The notes beneath the pieces were generated by a model. It was not told where the DNA came from. It saw only the letters and a list, made by a program, of their open reading frames with translations, and did no database searches. This document shows, in pieces, positions 1-7,221 of a stretch of 20,200 bases of DNA. Origin of the DNA: JBKPHS01 sp046729975 (GTDB lineage: Bacteria; Actinomycetota; Thermoleophilia; Solirubrobacterales; Thermoleophilaceae). How positions within the stretch are numbered: position 1 is the stretch's first letter; the number at the start of each line of letters is the position of its first letter. A program made the position numbers and the translations under genes. The DNA lies in the NCBI GenBank assembly GCA_046729975.1, contig JBKPHS010000107.1:1-20200 (forward strand), written 5' to 3'.

Positions 1-521
1 TCGGCCACCGGCGCCAGGTTCACGTTCACCCCGGCCACGCGGAGGTCGCGTGCCGCGGCGGCTGCCTCGCTGCGCGCCCCGGCCCGCGTGCCCTGTGCGG
101 GCTGGCCGCTTCCGGGCGCCGCCCACGGCAGGATCCGGACCGGTCCGCCCTCCTGGTCGGTCGCAACGAGGGCGCCACCGCCGGCGGAGCGCTGGAGCGA
201 GCGCGTGAGACCCCGCAGCTGGGCCGGCGAGCCCACGTTCCGGCCGAAGAGGATCACGCCGGCGGCGCGGTCCTCAGCCAGGATCTTCCTCACGTCCGTG
301 GGAGCCAGTGTGCCGCGGAAGCTCAGGACGAGCAGCTGACCGACGCGCTGGCGCAGCGTGAGCCGTCCGAGGTCTGCGGCTCTCACCTGTGCGCGCTCGC
401 CCACGCCGCCTCCGGGCCCATTGCCAGCTCCGACCGCCGCCCCGCCCGCGAACGCGAGCGCCGCGACACCGCCGAGCGCAGCGAGGCGCCGGCGGGCGGC
501 GGGATCGCGAGAGAGCCGCAA
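1..521 (-). CDS. Glycoside hydrolase family 3 N-terminal part (NagZ-like), runs off the window
   Basis: The reverse strand is open from an upstream stop at 536-534 to the window edge, giving about 173 residues of a longer protein. The first 40 residues are an Arg-rich start followed by an Ala/Gly/Val hydrophobic stretch, suggesting a signal peptide or membrane anchor. Then come residues typical of the GH3 TIM barrel: an RVGQLLVLSF-type strand (about 59-68), AAGVILFGRN (86-95), ATDQEGGPVRIL (120-131) and VAGVNVNLAPVAD just before the edge. The DQEGG and NLAPVAD motifs are hallmarks of beta-N-acetylhexosaminidase-like GH3 enzymes, which cut GlcNAc-containing cell-wall sugars. The only usable start I see is TTG at 521-519, five bases after the TGA of the upstream DUF202 gene, so the two are probably cotranscribed. 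The catalytic His/Asp loop lies outside the window, so substrate is unknown. Family call is firm; NagZ itself is less certain. Confidence 0.85.
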   Translation of the reverse strand, partial: MRLSRDPAARRRLAALGGVAALAFAGGAAVGAGNGPGGGVGERAQVRAADLGRLTLRQRVGQLLVLSFRGTLAPTDVRKILAEDRAAGVILFGRNVGSPAQLRGLTRSLQRSAGGGALVATDQEGGPVRILPWAAPGSGQPAQGTRAGARSEAAAAARDLRVAGVNVNLAPVA

Positions 522-525
522 AACC

Positions 526-882
526 TCAGGGCGTCACTATGACGAGCACGACCGTCAGCAGGCCAAGGGCCACTCCGGCCGCCGTCAGCCCCCGCAGCAC
601 GTCGTCGCGCGGCGCCCGGTATGTGCCCGCGGCGATCGCCCCGTCGACCTCGTGCCGGCGCCGCTCTCCGTACAGCAGAAGCCCGATGCCGACCAGCGCG
701 TAGCCCACGCCCAGGACCGCGTACGGCCACTGGCTGCCCCCGACGAGATCGGGCACCACCCTGCCGGCCGCGATGCTGACCGCGAACGCGGTCAGCCCGG
801 TCCGCCACCAGGCGAGATAGGTGCGCTCGGAGGCGAGCCGCGTGCGCCGCGTCGCATCCTCTGTCTCGTCGAAGCCCGCCAT
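526..882 (-). CDS. DUF202 family membrane protein
   Basis: This is a short (about 118 residues) membrane protein of the DUF202 (YidH-like) family. It carries the characteristic R-T-x-L-A-x-E-R-T-Y-L-A-W-x-R-T-G motif near the N-terminus, followed by about three hydrophobic segments (after TGLTAFAVSIAAG, PYAVLGVGYALVGIGLLL, and the C-terminal GLTAAGVALGLLTVVLVIV). The function of DUF202 is not established. Two starts are possible: GTG at 894 and ATG at 882. I prefer ATG 882 because a -10-like TAGTGT (898-893 on the minus strand) overlaps the GTG. Its stop is followed within 4 bases by the TTG of the GH3 gene, so they likely form an operon. It is divergent from the zinc peptidase gene, with starts about 40 bp apart. 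Confidence 0.85.
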   Translation of the reverse strand: MAGFDETEDATRRTRLASERTYLAWWRTGLTAFAVSIAAGRVVPDLVGGSQWPYAVLGVGYALVGIGLLLYGERRRHEVDGAIAAGTYRAPRDDVLRGLTAAGVALGLLTVVLVIVTP

Positions 883-892
883 CGCCGACGGC

Positions 893-916
893 ACACTAAT
901 GGTCTGCCGCTAGAGT
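893..916. promoter_or_regulatory. Back-to-back -10 elements for DUF202 (-) and zinc peptidase (+)
   Basis: On the plus strand TAGAGT at 911-916 lies 7 nt before GTG 924. On the minus strand TAGTGT at 898-893 lies 10 nt before ATG 882. Neither gene has a Shine-Dalgarno sequence, which fits leaderless or near-leaderless transcripts. I see no convincing -35 hexamers, so these are inferred from spacing and motif only. Confidence 0.4.
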
Positions 917-923
917 GCCTGGC

Positions 924-1598
924 GTGTCGAGCCTCGGTATCTTCCTCATCGCGGCCGGCATCCCGCTGCTGTTCGGACTCTGGGCGCAGCTTCAGGTCAG
1001 CCGGACCTTCAAGCGCTACAGCGAGGTGCCAACCCGCAGCGGCGTTACCGGCCACGACGCCGCCGCGGCGGTGCTCCAGTCATCCGGCCTGTCGGGCGTC
1101 TCGATCCACCCGGTCGAGGGCCGGCTGTCCGACCACTACGACCCCCGAACCCGCACGCTGAACCTGTCGGCCGACGTCGGTCAGGCCGCGACCGTGGCTG
1201 CTGTGGGCGTCGCGGCCCACGAGGCCGGGCACGCGATCCAGGACGCCCAGCATTACCGGCCCATGCGGATCCGTCAGACACTCGTACCGGCGGCGCAGTT
1301 CGGTCAGTCGCTCTGGTTCCTGCCGGTCTTCGTCGGCCTGATCATCGGCTCGGTCGGGCTCGTGAACATCGGCCTGATCCTGTTCCTCGCCATCGTCGTG
1401 TTCCAGCTCGTGACGCTTCCGGTCGAGTTCGACGCCTCGCGTCGCGCGCTCGCCGCGATCCAGGGACAGGGCATCCTGGCGAGCGACGAGCTCCCGGGCG
1501 CCCGCGCCGTGCTGCGATCTGCTGCGCTCACCTACGTCGCGGCGTTCGTCGCGGCGCTCGGCCAGCTCATCTACTTCTTCCTGCTCTCGCGGCGCTAG
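924..1598 (+). CDS. Zinc metallopeptidase, YugP/DUF2268-like membrane family
   Basis: About 224 residues. The N-terminus is a membrane segment (LGIFLIAAGIPLLFGLWAQ), then a short linker with the F-K-R-Y-S motif seen in YugP-type proteins. The zinc-binding HEAGH motif sits in VAAHEAGHAIQDA about 90 residues in; the two His and the Glu are the expected metal ligands and catalytic base. Two strongly hydrophobic helices follow, then the V-E-F-D-A-S-R-R-A motif, which is typical of this family and could supply a third ligand, and a C-terminal membrane segment (YVAAFVAALGQLIYFFLL). Family members are membrane metalloproteases with poorly known substrates. Start: GTG 924 is preferred over GTG 915 because TAGAGT (911-916) would be its -10 at leaderless spacing and overlaps GTG 915. 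No Shine-Dalgarno is present. It stands alone on this strand. Confidence 0.88.
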   Translation: MSSLGIFLIAAGIPLLFGLWAQLQVSRTFKRYSEVPTRSGVTGHDAAAAVLQSSGLSGVSIHPVEGRLSDHYDPRTRTLNLSADVGQAATVAAVGVAAHEAGHAIQDAQHYRPMRIRQTLVPAAQFGQSLWFLPVFVGLIIGSVGLVNIGLILFLAIVVFQLVTLPVEFDASRRALAAIQGQGILASDELPGARAVLRSAALTYVAAFVAALGQLIYFFLLSRR

Positions 1599-1802
1599 GA
1601 ATAGCCCCGCGCTTATCAACCGGACGCGCTTCCGGCCGCTGAACGGCAGCAGCGACGGACCGTCGGCCGTGGATCCACCTGCCGCACTGCGGTGCCCTGT
1701 GGTTGCTATGCAACCACTAACGACCTCGGTGCCAGAAAACGTGGCTGGCGAGCCCGCACCGCTTGCCACCCAACCCGCCTCATTGCTGCCGTTTTGGCGG
1801 CG
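1599..1802. other. Gene-free stretch between convergent genes, with three dyads
   Basis: No credible coding region spans these 204 bases. They contain a 13-bp palindrome with a central A (arms CGACGG / CCGTCG, 1653-1665), a perfect 10-bp palindrome GTGGATCCAC (1669-1678) and a hairpin GTGGTTG-CTATG-CAACCAC (1699-1717). No T-run follows any of them. One or more could act as a bidirectional transcription end for the converging peptidase and membrane-protein genes. Confidence 0.4.
1699..1717. terminator. Perfect 7-bp hairpin, possible terminator
   Basis: GTGGTTG pairs perfectly with CAACCAC around a 5-nt loop CTATG. It lies about 100 bp beyond the peptidase stop and about 85 bp beyond the opposing gene's stop. 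There is no U-tract on either strand, so intrinsic termination is uncertain. Confidence 0.3.
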
Positions 1803-2492
1803 CTAGCTCGCGCGCGCGAAGCGCTGCTCCGCCCGGGCGCGCCGCTCGCCTCCGTACATGCGCGACCAGAGCGAATGCGGGCGCGCGAGCCTGAACGCCC
1901 CGACGAGCCCCACGACAGGGACCACGAGCGTGAGGAGCGCCATGCCGAGCTTCCCCTTCAGCGCGTTCACGACCGCGATGCCGAGAGTCAGGACGCCGTA
2001 GGTGCCCACGAGCGCGCGAACCGCTGTCGCGACGCCGTCGGCGAACTCGATCCATGCCTGATAGCCGACGATCGCCACCAGCCCGAGCCCGGCCGTGACG
2101 ACCACGGCGTCGATGGACTCCCGCCCCTCGCGGCTCCAGTAGACGTCCTTCAGGTTCAGCCAGAGCGCGAACTCGTCGAGGGTCAGGCCCATGCCGATCC
2201 CGAAGAAGACGGCGACGACCTCCCGCCACGGCGATTCGGGCTCGAACGAGATCGCCGTGTAGCCCATGATCAGCATCAGCAGGATTCCCCACACCAGGTG
2301 ATGGACGTGCGTGCCGCCGACCTGGACGTTCCCGGGCCACCACTTGACCTGCGCGCGGATCATGTGCGTGCTAAGGCGGATGAAGCCGAAGCTCAGGAGG
2401 AAGGCGAGCAGCGCGAACAGCTCGGCCTCCTTGCCCGCATCCACGATGCCCTCCTGGTACGCGTCCCCTATGTCGCGCAGGACCGAGCCCAC
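1803..2492 (-). CDS. Conserved multi-pass membrane protein, function unknown
   Basis: 229 residues with about six hydrophobic segments (roughly 24-42, 66-83, 92-112, 128-147, 160-178, 183-202). A His cluster T-H-V-H-H (61-65) precedes the second helix, and an L-D-E-F-A-L-W-L motif (105-112) ends the third, followed by D-V-Y-W-S. The C-terminus is basic (RPHSLWSRMYGGERRARAEQRF region). The clustered His plus Asp/Glu in membrane helices could bind a metal or protons; this is inference. I recall similar unnamed membrane proteins in actinobacteria but no function. The start is GTG 2492, with TACGAT (2504-2499) 6 nt upstream and no Shine-Dalgarno. It begins 25 bp after the msrA stop on the same strand. 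Confidence 0.8.
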   Translation of the reverse strand: MGSVLRDIGDAYQEGIVDAGKEAELFALLAFLLSFGFIRLSTHMIRAQVKWWPGNVQVGGTHVHHLVWGILLMLIMGYTAISFEPESPWREVVAVFFGIGMGLTLDEFALWLNLKDVYWSREGRESIDAVVVTAGLGLVAIVGYQAWIEFADGVATAVRALVGTYGVLTLGIAVVNALKGKLGMALLTLVVPVVGLVGAFRLARPHSLWSRMYGGERRARAEQRFARAS

Positions 2493-2517
2493 GCGTTCAT
2501 CGTAAGCTCGCGGACCG

Positions 2518-3165
2518 TCAGGTGGCCAGGCCGATCGGGCAGCTCACGCCCGTTCCCCCGATGCCGCAGTAGCCATTCGGGTTCTTGGCCAGGTACTGCT
2601 GGTGGTAATCCTCGGCGTAGTAGAAGCGTTCGAGCGGCTCGATCTCGGTCGTGATCTCGCCGTAGCCGGCACGCTCGAGCTCTTCCTGGAACATCTCGCG
2701 CGAGCTGAGCGCCGCCTCGCGCTCCGCCTCCGAGGTGGTGAGGATCGCGGAGCGGTACTGGGTGCCAACGTCGTTGCCCTGCCGCATGCCCTGGGTTGGG
2801 TCGTGGCCCTCCCAGAACAGGCGCAGCATCGCGTCGTAGCTCGTCTTCGCCGGGTCGAACACCACGAGCACGGCCTCCGTGTGGCCGGTCCGGCCGGAGC
2901 AGACCTCCTCGTAGGTCGGGTTCGGCGTGTAGCCGCCCGCGTACCCCACGGCCGTCGTCCAGACGCCCGGCGCCTCCCAGAAGATCCGCTCGGCTCCCCA
3001 GAAGCACCCCATGCCGAAGACGGCCTGCTCGTAGCCGTCCGGGAAGGGCGGCGTGAGCGAGTTGCCGAGCACGTAGTGGCGCTCCGGCACCGCGATCGGC
3101 TCGTCGCGCCCGGGCAGCGCCTGCTCCGGCGCGACCATCTCTGACTTCTGGCGGAAGAGGAACAT
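2518..3165 (-). CDS. msrA: Peptide-methionine (S)-S-oxide reductase MsrA
   Basis: 215 residues, the usual length for MsrA. The enzyme reduces the S-epimer of methionine sulfoxide in proteins and free methionine in the cytoplasm, using thioredoxin. The catalytic motif G-C-F-W-G is at 53-57 with the nucleophile Cys54. Family-typical VGYAGG, PTYEEVCSGRTGHTEAV and DPTQ stretches follow. Two C-terminal cysteines, Cys200 and Cys209 in the NGYCGIGG...SCP tail, fit the resolving and recycling cysteines of E. coli-type three-cysteine MsrA. The N-terminal extension (ERHYVLG...TPPFPDGYE) also resembles the long E. coli form. ATG 3165 is used here; ATG 3138 is an alternative. It is divergent from the DUF427 gene with only 35 bp between starts. 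Confidence 0.96.
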   Translation of the reverse strand: MFLFRQKSEMVAPEQALPGRDEPIAVPERHYVLGNSLTPPFPDGYEQAVFGMGCFWGAERIFWEAPGVWTTAVGYAGGYTPNPTYEEVCSGRTGHTEAVLVVFDPAKTSYDAMLRLFWEGHDPTQGMRQGNDVGTQYRSAILTTSEAEREAALSSREMFQEELERAGYGEITTEIEPLERFYYAEDYHQQYLAKNPNGYCGIGGTGVSCPIGLAT

Positions 3166-3200
3166 ACGTAGATAACTCTAGCCCCACCGAAAGGAGTCAC

Positions 3201-4052
3201 ATGTCCCTCATGCTCGGCACCGGCCCATTCGGCCAGCGGCCCGGTGGAGTCTTCAACGGCGAGTTGCCCGAGCCGAGGGGCCTGATCTGGTTCGAGGACT
3301 CGCCGCGCCGGATCCGGGCGGTCCTCGCGGGCGAGACCGTCGTCGACAGCGGCCACGCGAAGCTCCTGCACGAGCACGCGCACCTGCCGATCTACTACTT
3401 CCCCGAGCACGAGGTCCGCACCGACCTGCTGGAGCCGACTGCCCATTCCACGCGGTGTCCCTGGAAGGGAGAGGCTGCCTACTGGTCCGTCCGGGTGGGC
3501 GACCGCCTCGCCGAGAACGCCGTCTGGGGCTACGACGACCCGATCGAGGGCGCCCCGCCGCTCGCCGGCTACCGCGCGGTCTACTGGGACGCCATGGACC
3601 AGTGGCTCGAGGAGAACGAGCCGGCGATCGGCCACGCGCGCGATCCCTACCACCGCGTCGACGTGCTCGACAGCTCGCGCCACGTGAGGGTGTCGATCAA
3701 CGGTGAGCTCGTGGCCGAGACGCGGCGCCCGAAGGCGCTGTTCGAGACCGGCCTGCCGACGCGCTGGTACATCCCGGCCGAGGACGTGCGCTCCGAGCTG
3801 CTCGAAGACAGCAACAAGCAGACCGTGTGTGCCTACAAGGGCTTCGCCTCCTACCGCTCGGTGCGAGCGGACGGAGTGCTCGAGGAGGACGTCGTCTGGC
3901 TCTACCACGAGCCGCGCCGCGAGGTAGTGCCGATCCGCGACCTGCTCGCCTTCTTCAATGAGCGTGTGGACCTCGAGGTGGACGGCGAGCTGCAGGAGCG
4001 CCCGGTCACGCAGTGGTCGCCCGGCCACCGTCCCCACGCCGCCGCCCGGTAG
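3201..4052 (+). CDS. Two-domain DUF427 protein
   Basis: 283 residues with two copies of the DUF427 fold. The first copy (about 36-125) has C-P-W-K-G at 86-90 followed by A-Y-W-S-V. The second (about 158-262) has C-A-Y-K-G at 210-214 followed by A-S-Y-R-S-V. The C-[PA]-[WY]-K-G motif is the family signature. DUF427 proteins are small cytosolic beta-rich proteins with no agreed biochemical function. The start ATG 3201 has a good Shine-Dalgarno AAAGGAG 5 nt upstream, which fixes it. It is divergent from msrA and lies 17 bp upstream of the P450 start on the same strand, so cotranscription with the P450 is likely. Confidence 0.88.
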   Translation: MSLMLGTGPFGQRPGGVFNGELPEPRGLIWFEDSPRRIRAVLAGETVVDSGHAKLLHEHAHLPIYYFPEHEVRTDLLEPTAHSTRCPWKGEAAYWSVRVGDRLAENAVWGYDDPIEGAPPLAGYRAVYWDAMDQWLEENEPAIGHARDPYHRVDVLDSSRHVRVSINGELVAETRRPKALFETGLPTRWYIPAEDVRSELLEDSNKQTVCAYKGFASYRSVRADGVLEEDVVWLYHEPRREVVPIRDLLAFFNERVDLEVDGELQERPVTQWSPGHRPHAAAR

Positions 4053-4069
4053 CCTCCCCGCGGGGCGCC

Positions 4070-5296
4070 ATGACGATCGTCGCCGAGCTCGAGCTTCCGG
4101 CCTTCGACTACACCGATGCGTCGCTCACCGGAGCGCGCTTCCACGACGTGCTCAGAGAGCTGCGCGAGCGGACCTGGGTGGCTCGGGCCGAGCCGTTCGG
4201 CTTCTTCGTGCTGGACCACGAGGCGGCCGCCTTCTTCCTGCGCACTCCCAGCGCGACGTTCCCCGGCCGCAGGATGCTCGAGGTGCAGGGCGTGACCAGC
4301 GGGCCGCTGTACGAGCGGATGAGCGGGAACCTGCTCGACCTCGACGGCGACGACCACCGCCGGCAGCGCAAGCTCGTGCAACCCGCGTTCACACCCCCGG
4401 CAGCCGACCGCCACCGGCCCGCGATGCGGCGGCTCCTGGCCGAGCTCTTCGAGCGCGTCGCGCCTGACGGTCGCTGCGACGCGGTCGAGACCATCGCGAA
4501 GCCGTATCCGGCGATGATGATCGCGACCGTGATGGGCGCGCCGCTCGAAGACGCGCCGCGCCTGCACGAGTGGGCCAACCTGATCCAGGGCCAGTTCGAC
4601 CCGATCAAGGTGGCCACCGAGCTGCCGGCGCTCGAGCGCGCGTCTGTCGAGTTCCAGGACTACGCGCTCGAGCTGCTCCGAGACCGGCGCGGCGACCCGC
4701 GCGACGACCTGATCTCGACGCTGATCGCCGCTGAGGAGGAAGGCGACCGGCTCAGCGAGGAGGAGTGCGTGAACCTGGTCAGCGCGGTGCTGGTCGGAGG
4801 GGTCGACACGACGCAGAGCCAGCTCGCGCACGGGCTTCGCCTGTTCGCCGAGCATCCCGACCAGTGGCGGCTACTCGGCGACGATCCCTCGCTCGCGCCT
4901 GCGGCGGTCGAGGAGGTGCTGCGGTTCGAGCCGATCACGCCCTTCACCGCGCGGATCACTCTCGAGGAGATCGAGTATCGCGGTGTGACGTTCCCGGAGG
5001 GCACGCTCATCATCGCCGCCGCCGCAACCGCGAACCGCGACCCGGCCGACTACGAGGAGCCCGACGCTTTCGACATCACGGCCGAGCGCGGGCGGGCGAA
5101 GCCGCTCACGTTCGGGGCGGGGCCGCACTTCTGCCTCGGGGCGAACCTGGCGCGGGCCGAGCTTCAGGAGGCGTTCGCCTTCCTCGCCCCTCGCATGCGC
5201 GACCTGGAGCTGGACGGCGAGCCCGTCTACGACACGCCGCTCGGCGTGTACGGCCTGCGCCGGCTGCCGATCCGCTTCGAGGGGACCCGGCGTTAG
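4070..5296 (+). CDS. Cytochrome P450
   Basis: 408 residues, normal for a soluble bacterial class I P450 (heme-thiolate monooxygenase). The oxygen-binding I-helix motif is VGGVDTTQSQL, the K-helix ExxR is in the VEEVLRFEP stretch, and the heme-binding loop is FGAGPHFCLGANLAR with the proximal ligand at about Cys355. The C-helix HRRQRKLVQPAFTP stretch is also typical. It would need ferredoxin and ferredoxin reductase partners, none of which is in this window. Substrate cannot be read from sequence. The reading frame is open further upstream, but ATG 4070 is chosen because the extension overlaps the DUF427 gene and is Pro/Arg-rich shadow sequence. No clear Shine-Dalgarno precedes it; a 10-bp CCCCGCGGGG palindrome (4056-4065) lies in the 17-bp gap. 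Confidence 0.95.
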   Translation: MTIVAELELPAFDYTDASLTGARFHDVLRELRERTWVARAEPFGFFVLDHEAAAFFLRTPSATFPGRRMLEVQGVTSGPLYERMSGNLLDLDGDDHRRQRKLVQPAFTPPAADRHRPAMRRLLAELFERVAPDGRCDAVETIAKPYPAMMIATVMGAPLEDAPRLHEWANLIQGQFDPIKVATELPALERASVEFQDYALELLRDRRGDPRDDLISTLIAAEEEGDRLSEEECVNLVSAVLVGGVDTTQSQLAHGLRLFAEHPDQWRLLGDDPSLAPAAVEEVLRFEPITPFTARITLEEIEYRGVTFPEGTLIIAAAATANRDPADYEEPDAFDITAERGRAKPLTFGAGPHFCLGANLARAELQEAFAFLAPRMRDLELDGEPVYDTPLGVYGLRRLPIRFEGTRR

Positions 5297-5299
5297 AGT
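5294..5299 (+). promoter_or_regulatory. -10-like TAGAGT overlapping the P450 stop codon
   Basis: The P450 stop codon TAG is the first half of TAGAGT, which lies 7 nt before GTG 5307. The identical hexamer and spacing occur before GTG 924. No -35 is evident at 17 bp. Confidence 0.35.
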
Positions 5300-5306
5300 G
5301 ACCGCC

Positions 5307-5804
5307 GTGACGCTCGCGGCCGTCACCGGCTACAACGTCTCGCTCTTCCTCCATATCACCGCCGTGGTGGTCGGCCTCGGGGCCACATTCGCGGAGGCCC
5401 TCACGTTCCCGGTGGCCATGGCGCTCGACAAGCGTCACCTGCCGTACGTGCACCGGGTAGGCCTGGCAATCAACCGCTGGCTGGCGACGCCGGCCCTCGT
5501 GATCATCCTCGCGACGGGCTTCTACCAGGTCGCCGACGCCGACTTGGACCTCGGCGATTTCTGGATCAGCGGGACGCTAGCGATCGTCGTGGTGATCGGC
5601 GCGCTGCTCGGCGCCTACTTCATCCCCGAGGACCGCAAGCTCGAGGCGATGGTCGTGAGCGAGATCGCCGCCGCGGGCGACGGCGAGGTGGTCCTCTCCG
5701 CGGAGTACCAGCGGCGGGCGCGTCGGGAGGGCGTCGTGGGCGCGATCACGGGCGTCCTTGTGATCGCGGCGATCTTCCTGATGACCACGAAGCCGGGCGT
5801 CTAG
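5307..5804 (+). CDS. DUF2269-like integral membrane protein
   Basis: About 165 residues with four hydrophobic segments: NVSLFLHITAVVVGLGATFAE at the start, TPALVIILATGFYQV, ISGTLAIVVVIGALLGAYF, and VVGAITGVLVIAAIFLM at the end. An L-F-L-H-I motif near the N-terminus and a helix ending in A-T-G fit the DUF2269 family, which has no known function. GTG 5307 is preferred because TAGAGT (5294-5299) lies exactly 7 nt upstream, the same arrangement as at the 924 start. GTG 5298 is an in-frame alternative, one base after the P450 stop. It converges on the cupin gene with a 16-bp gap. Confidence 0.78.
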   Translation: MTLAAVTGYNVSLFLHITAVVVGLGATFAEALTFPVAMALDKRHLPYVHRVGLAINRWLATPALVIILATGFYQVADADLDLGDFWISGTLAIVVVIGALLGAYFIPEDRKLEAMVVSEIAAAGDGEVVLSAEYQRRARREGVVGAITGVLVIAAIFLMTTKPGV

Positions 5805-5820
5805 GCGCTGTAGGCAGCAC

Positions 5821-6180
5821 CTACCGCTTCGCGAATTCGTCGATCTCGCCGAAGTCCACAAACACGCAGGCTTCGTCGCTGACCACCTCCGCATCGTGCC
5901 CGGGCGGAATCGCCGCGGCCTCGCCGGGCCCGACCTCGTACTCCGACCCGTCGTCCATGTAGATCTTCATCCGGCCGGAGACGCAGTAGCCGAGGTGTGA
6001 GACCTCGCAGGAGTCGGTCTGCGCGATCGGCTTGATGTTGGTTGACCACTTCCAGCCAGGCTCGAAGACCCCGCGGGAGACCGCGTGGCCGGCGAGCTGG
6101 ACGACGTCCGCCTGCCCCTTGCCCTCGAACGGCCGCGTCTCGTCGGGCGAGTCGAAGCTCTTGACCTCCACATCCGCCAT
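5821..6180 (-). CDS. Small single-domain cupin protein
   Basis: 119 residues. The central beta-barrel shows cupin motifs: G-x-x-x-P-G-W-K-W (motif 1 start), then H-L-G-Y-C-V-S-G-R-M-K-I and later P-G-E-A-A-A-I-P-P-G-H-D-A (motif 2 region). The metal-binding His pattern is only partly kept, so enzyme activity is doubtful; a sensor or binding role is equally possible. ATG 6180 is chosen because a strong Shine-Dalgarno AAGGAGG lies 5 nt upstream. An earlier in-frame start (6234) would put that site inside the gene. It lies 89 bp downstream of the membrane protein on the same strand and may have its own promoter. Confidence 0.85.
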   Translation of the reverse strand: MADVEVKSFDSPDETRPFEGKGQADVVQLAGHAVSRGVFEPGWKWSTNIKPIAQTDSCEVSHLGYCVSGRMKIYMDDGSEYEVGPGEAAAIPPGHDAEVVSDEACVFVDFGEIDEFAKR

Positions 6181-6269
6181 GCGTTCCTCCTTCGGGTGGC
6201 ATCTCAGCGATAGGCCCGACCATCCCACAGCCACCCGGGTGACACAAGCCCGATCGCGGCCGGAGCGCG

Positions 6270-7184
6270 TCAGATGCCGCCGGCGGACGCGGCCTGGGCG
6301 GACGCCGGTCGGCGCCTGGCCGCCGAAGTGCCGCCCCCGAGCTCGAGCCCGAGCAACCCGAACAGCCGCCAGACAGGGCCACCCGGCACGAGCGCGAGAA
6401 CCGCCAGCGCGAGCGCGGCCGGGATGCCGAGCGGTGCGCCGAGCGTATGAATCGCGACGCTCGCCACAATCGCGATGCCGAGAGCCGCGACGAAGACCGT
6501 GGCCAGGTGCACCGTCACGACCGCCGCCGCCGACGGCCGCCGCTCGCCCCGGGCCGCAAGGGCGTAGCCGGCCAGCGTCCAGCGCGCGATCGTCGCAAGC
6601 AACACGGGGATCAACACGGCACCCATTGCGTAGAGCGTGAGTGCCACGTCGGAGGTGAGCCAGGCCGACCAGTCGCCGTCCCAGGCCAGGAAGTCGGCCT
6701 TGTCAGGAGAGAAGAAGCGCCGGTAGCCGTCACCGTCCCAACCATGGACGAGGACGAAGAACATCCCCAGGTAGGCGACGAGCACCTGGAGATAGGCGGC
6801 GTAGGCGCGGCCGCGCGTGAGCAGGCGCTCCACGATCGCGAACCCGAGCATCGCCTGCGTCACGTTGGTCACCGCGAAGCAGACCACGAGCCAGCCGGGC
6901 AGGTCGCGGTCGCCCGCGTGCATCGTCTCCCAGTCCGGGAACTCCCACAGCAGGTACGCGCCGCTCGGAGCGAACAGCACAGCCGCGTACAGGACCGTCG
7001 CGAGGAAGAAGGGATTGCGCCACAGGCTCGCCGGGTCCGCGGGATCGCCGGGCAGCCGGTCGGGCCGCGCGCTGGGCTCGCGGCCCTCGCTCGCGAGCTC
7101 CCGGCGAGCGCGCAGCTGCCGCGCGGCGCCGAGCGCCATGCTGGCACCGATTCCATACGACCAGAAGACGTCGACCTGGACCAT
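6270..7184 (-). CDS. Multi-pass membrane protein, function unknown
   Basis: 304 residues with about seven hydrophobic helices. The N-terminus MVQVDVFWSYGIG is followed by a basic, Pro-rich cytoplasmic-looking stretch (about 25-55). Helices follow near FFLATVLYAAVLFAPSGAYLLW, WLVVCFAVTNVTQAMLGF, AYLQVLVAYLGMFFVLVH, the VALTLYAMGAVLIPVLLATIA segment and two near the C-terminus. The tail is Ala/Gly/Arg-rich. I do not recognise an enzyme motif. ATG 7184 is divergent from the TetR gene, with starts 22 bp apart, so the TetR protein probably controls it. On the minus strand TATCGT (7200-7195) lies 10 nt before ATG. Confidence 0.78.
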   Translation of the reverse strand: MVQVDVFWSYGIGASMALGAARQLRARRELASEGREPSARPDRLPGDPADPASLWRNPFFLATVLYAAVLFAPSGAYLLWEFPDWETMHAGDRDLPGWLVVCFAVTNVTQAMLGFAIVERLLTRGRAYAAYLQVLVAYLGMFFVLVHGWDGDGYRRFFSPDKADFLAWDGDWSAWLTSDVALTLYAMGAVLIPVLLATIARWTLAGYALAARGERRPSAAAVVTVHLATVFVAALGIAIVASVAIHTLGAPLGIPAALALAVLALVPGGPVWRLFGLLGLELGGGTSAARRRPASAQAASAGGI

Positions 7185-7221
7185 CCGTGCCGCTACGATA
7201 CCCGTCTTGAAAAAAATTCAA
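7171..7221. promoter_or_regulatory. Overlapping divergent promoters and inverted repeat at the TetR start
   Basis: On the plus strand TCGACC (7171-7176), a 17-bp spacer and TACGAT (7194-7199) precede TTG 7207 by 7 nt. On the minus strand the -10-like TATCGT occupies 7200-7195. The two -10 elements therefore overlap. An inverted repeat TTGAA-N5-TTCAA (7207-7221) covers the TetR start codon and is a candidate autoregulatory operator. All are inferred from pattern. Confidence 0.45.

Noticed and set aside
2544..4037. Long minus-strand frame crossing DUF427 and msrA
   Set aside because: It runs antisense to DUF427 and out of frame in msrA, both supported by motifs and start signals; the translation shows no domain.
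4056..4065. CCCCGCGGGG palindrome between DUF427 and P450 as an operator
   Set aside because: Short G/C-only palindromes are expected by chance in DNA this GC-rich, and nothing else supports it.
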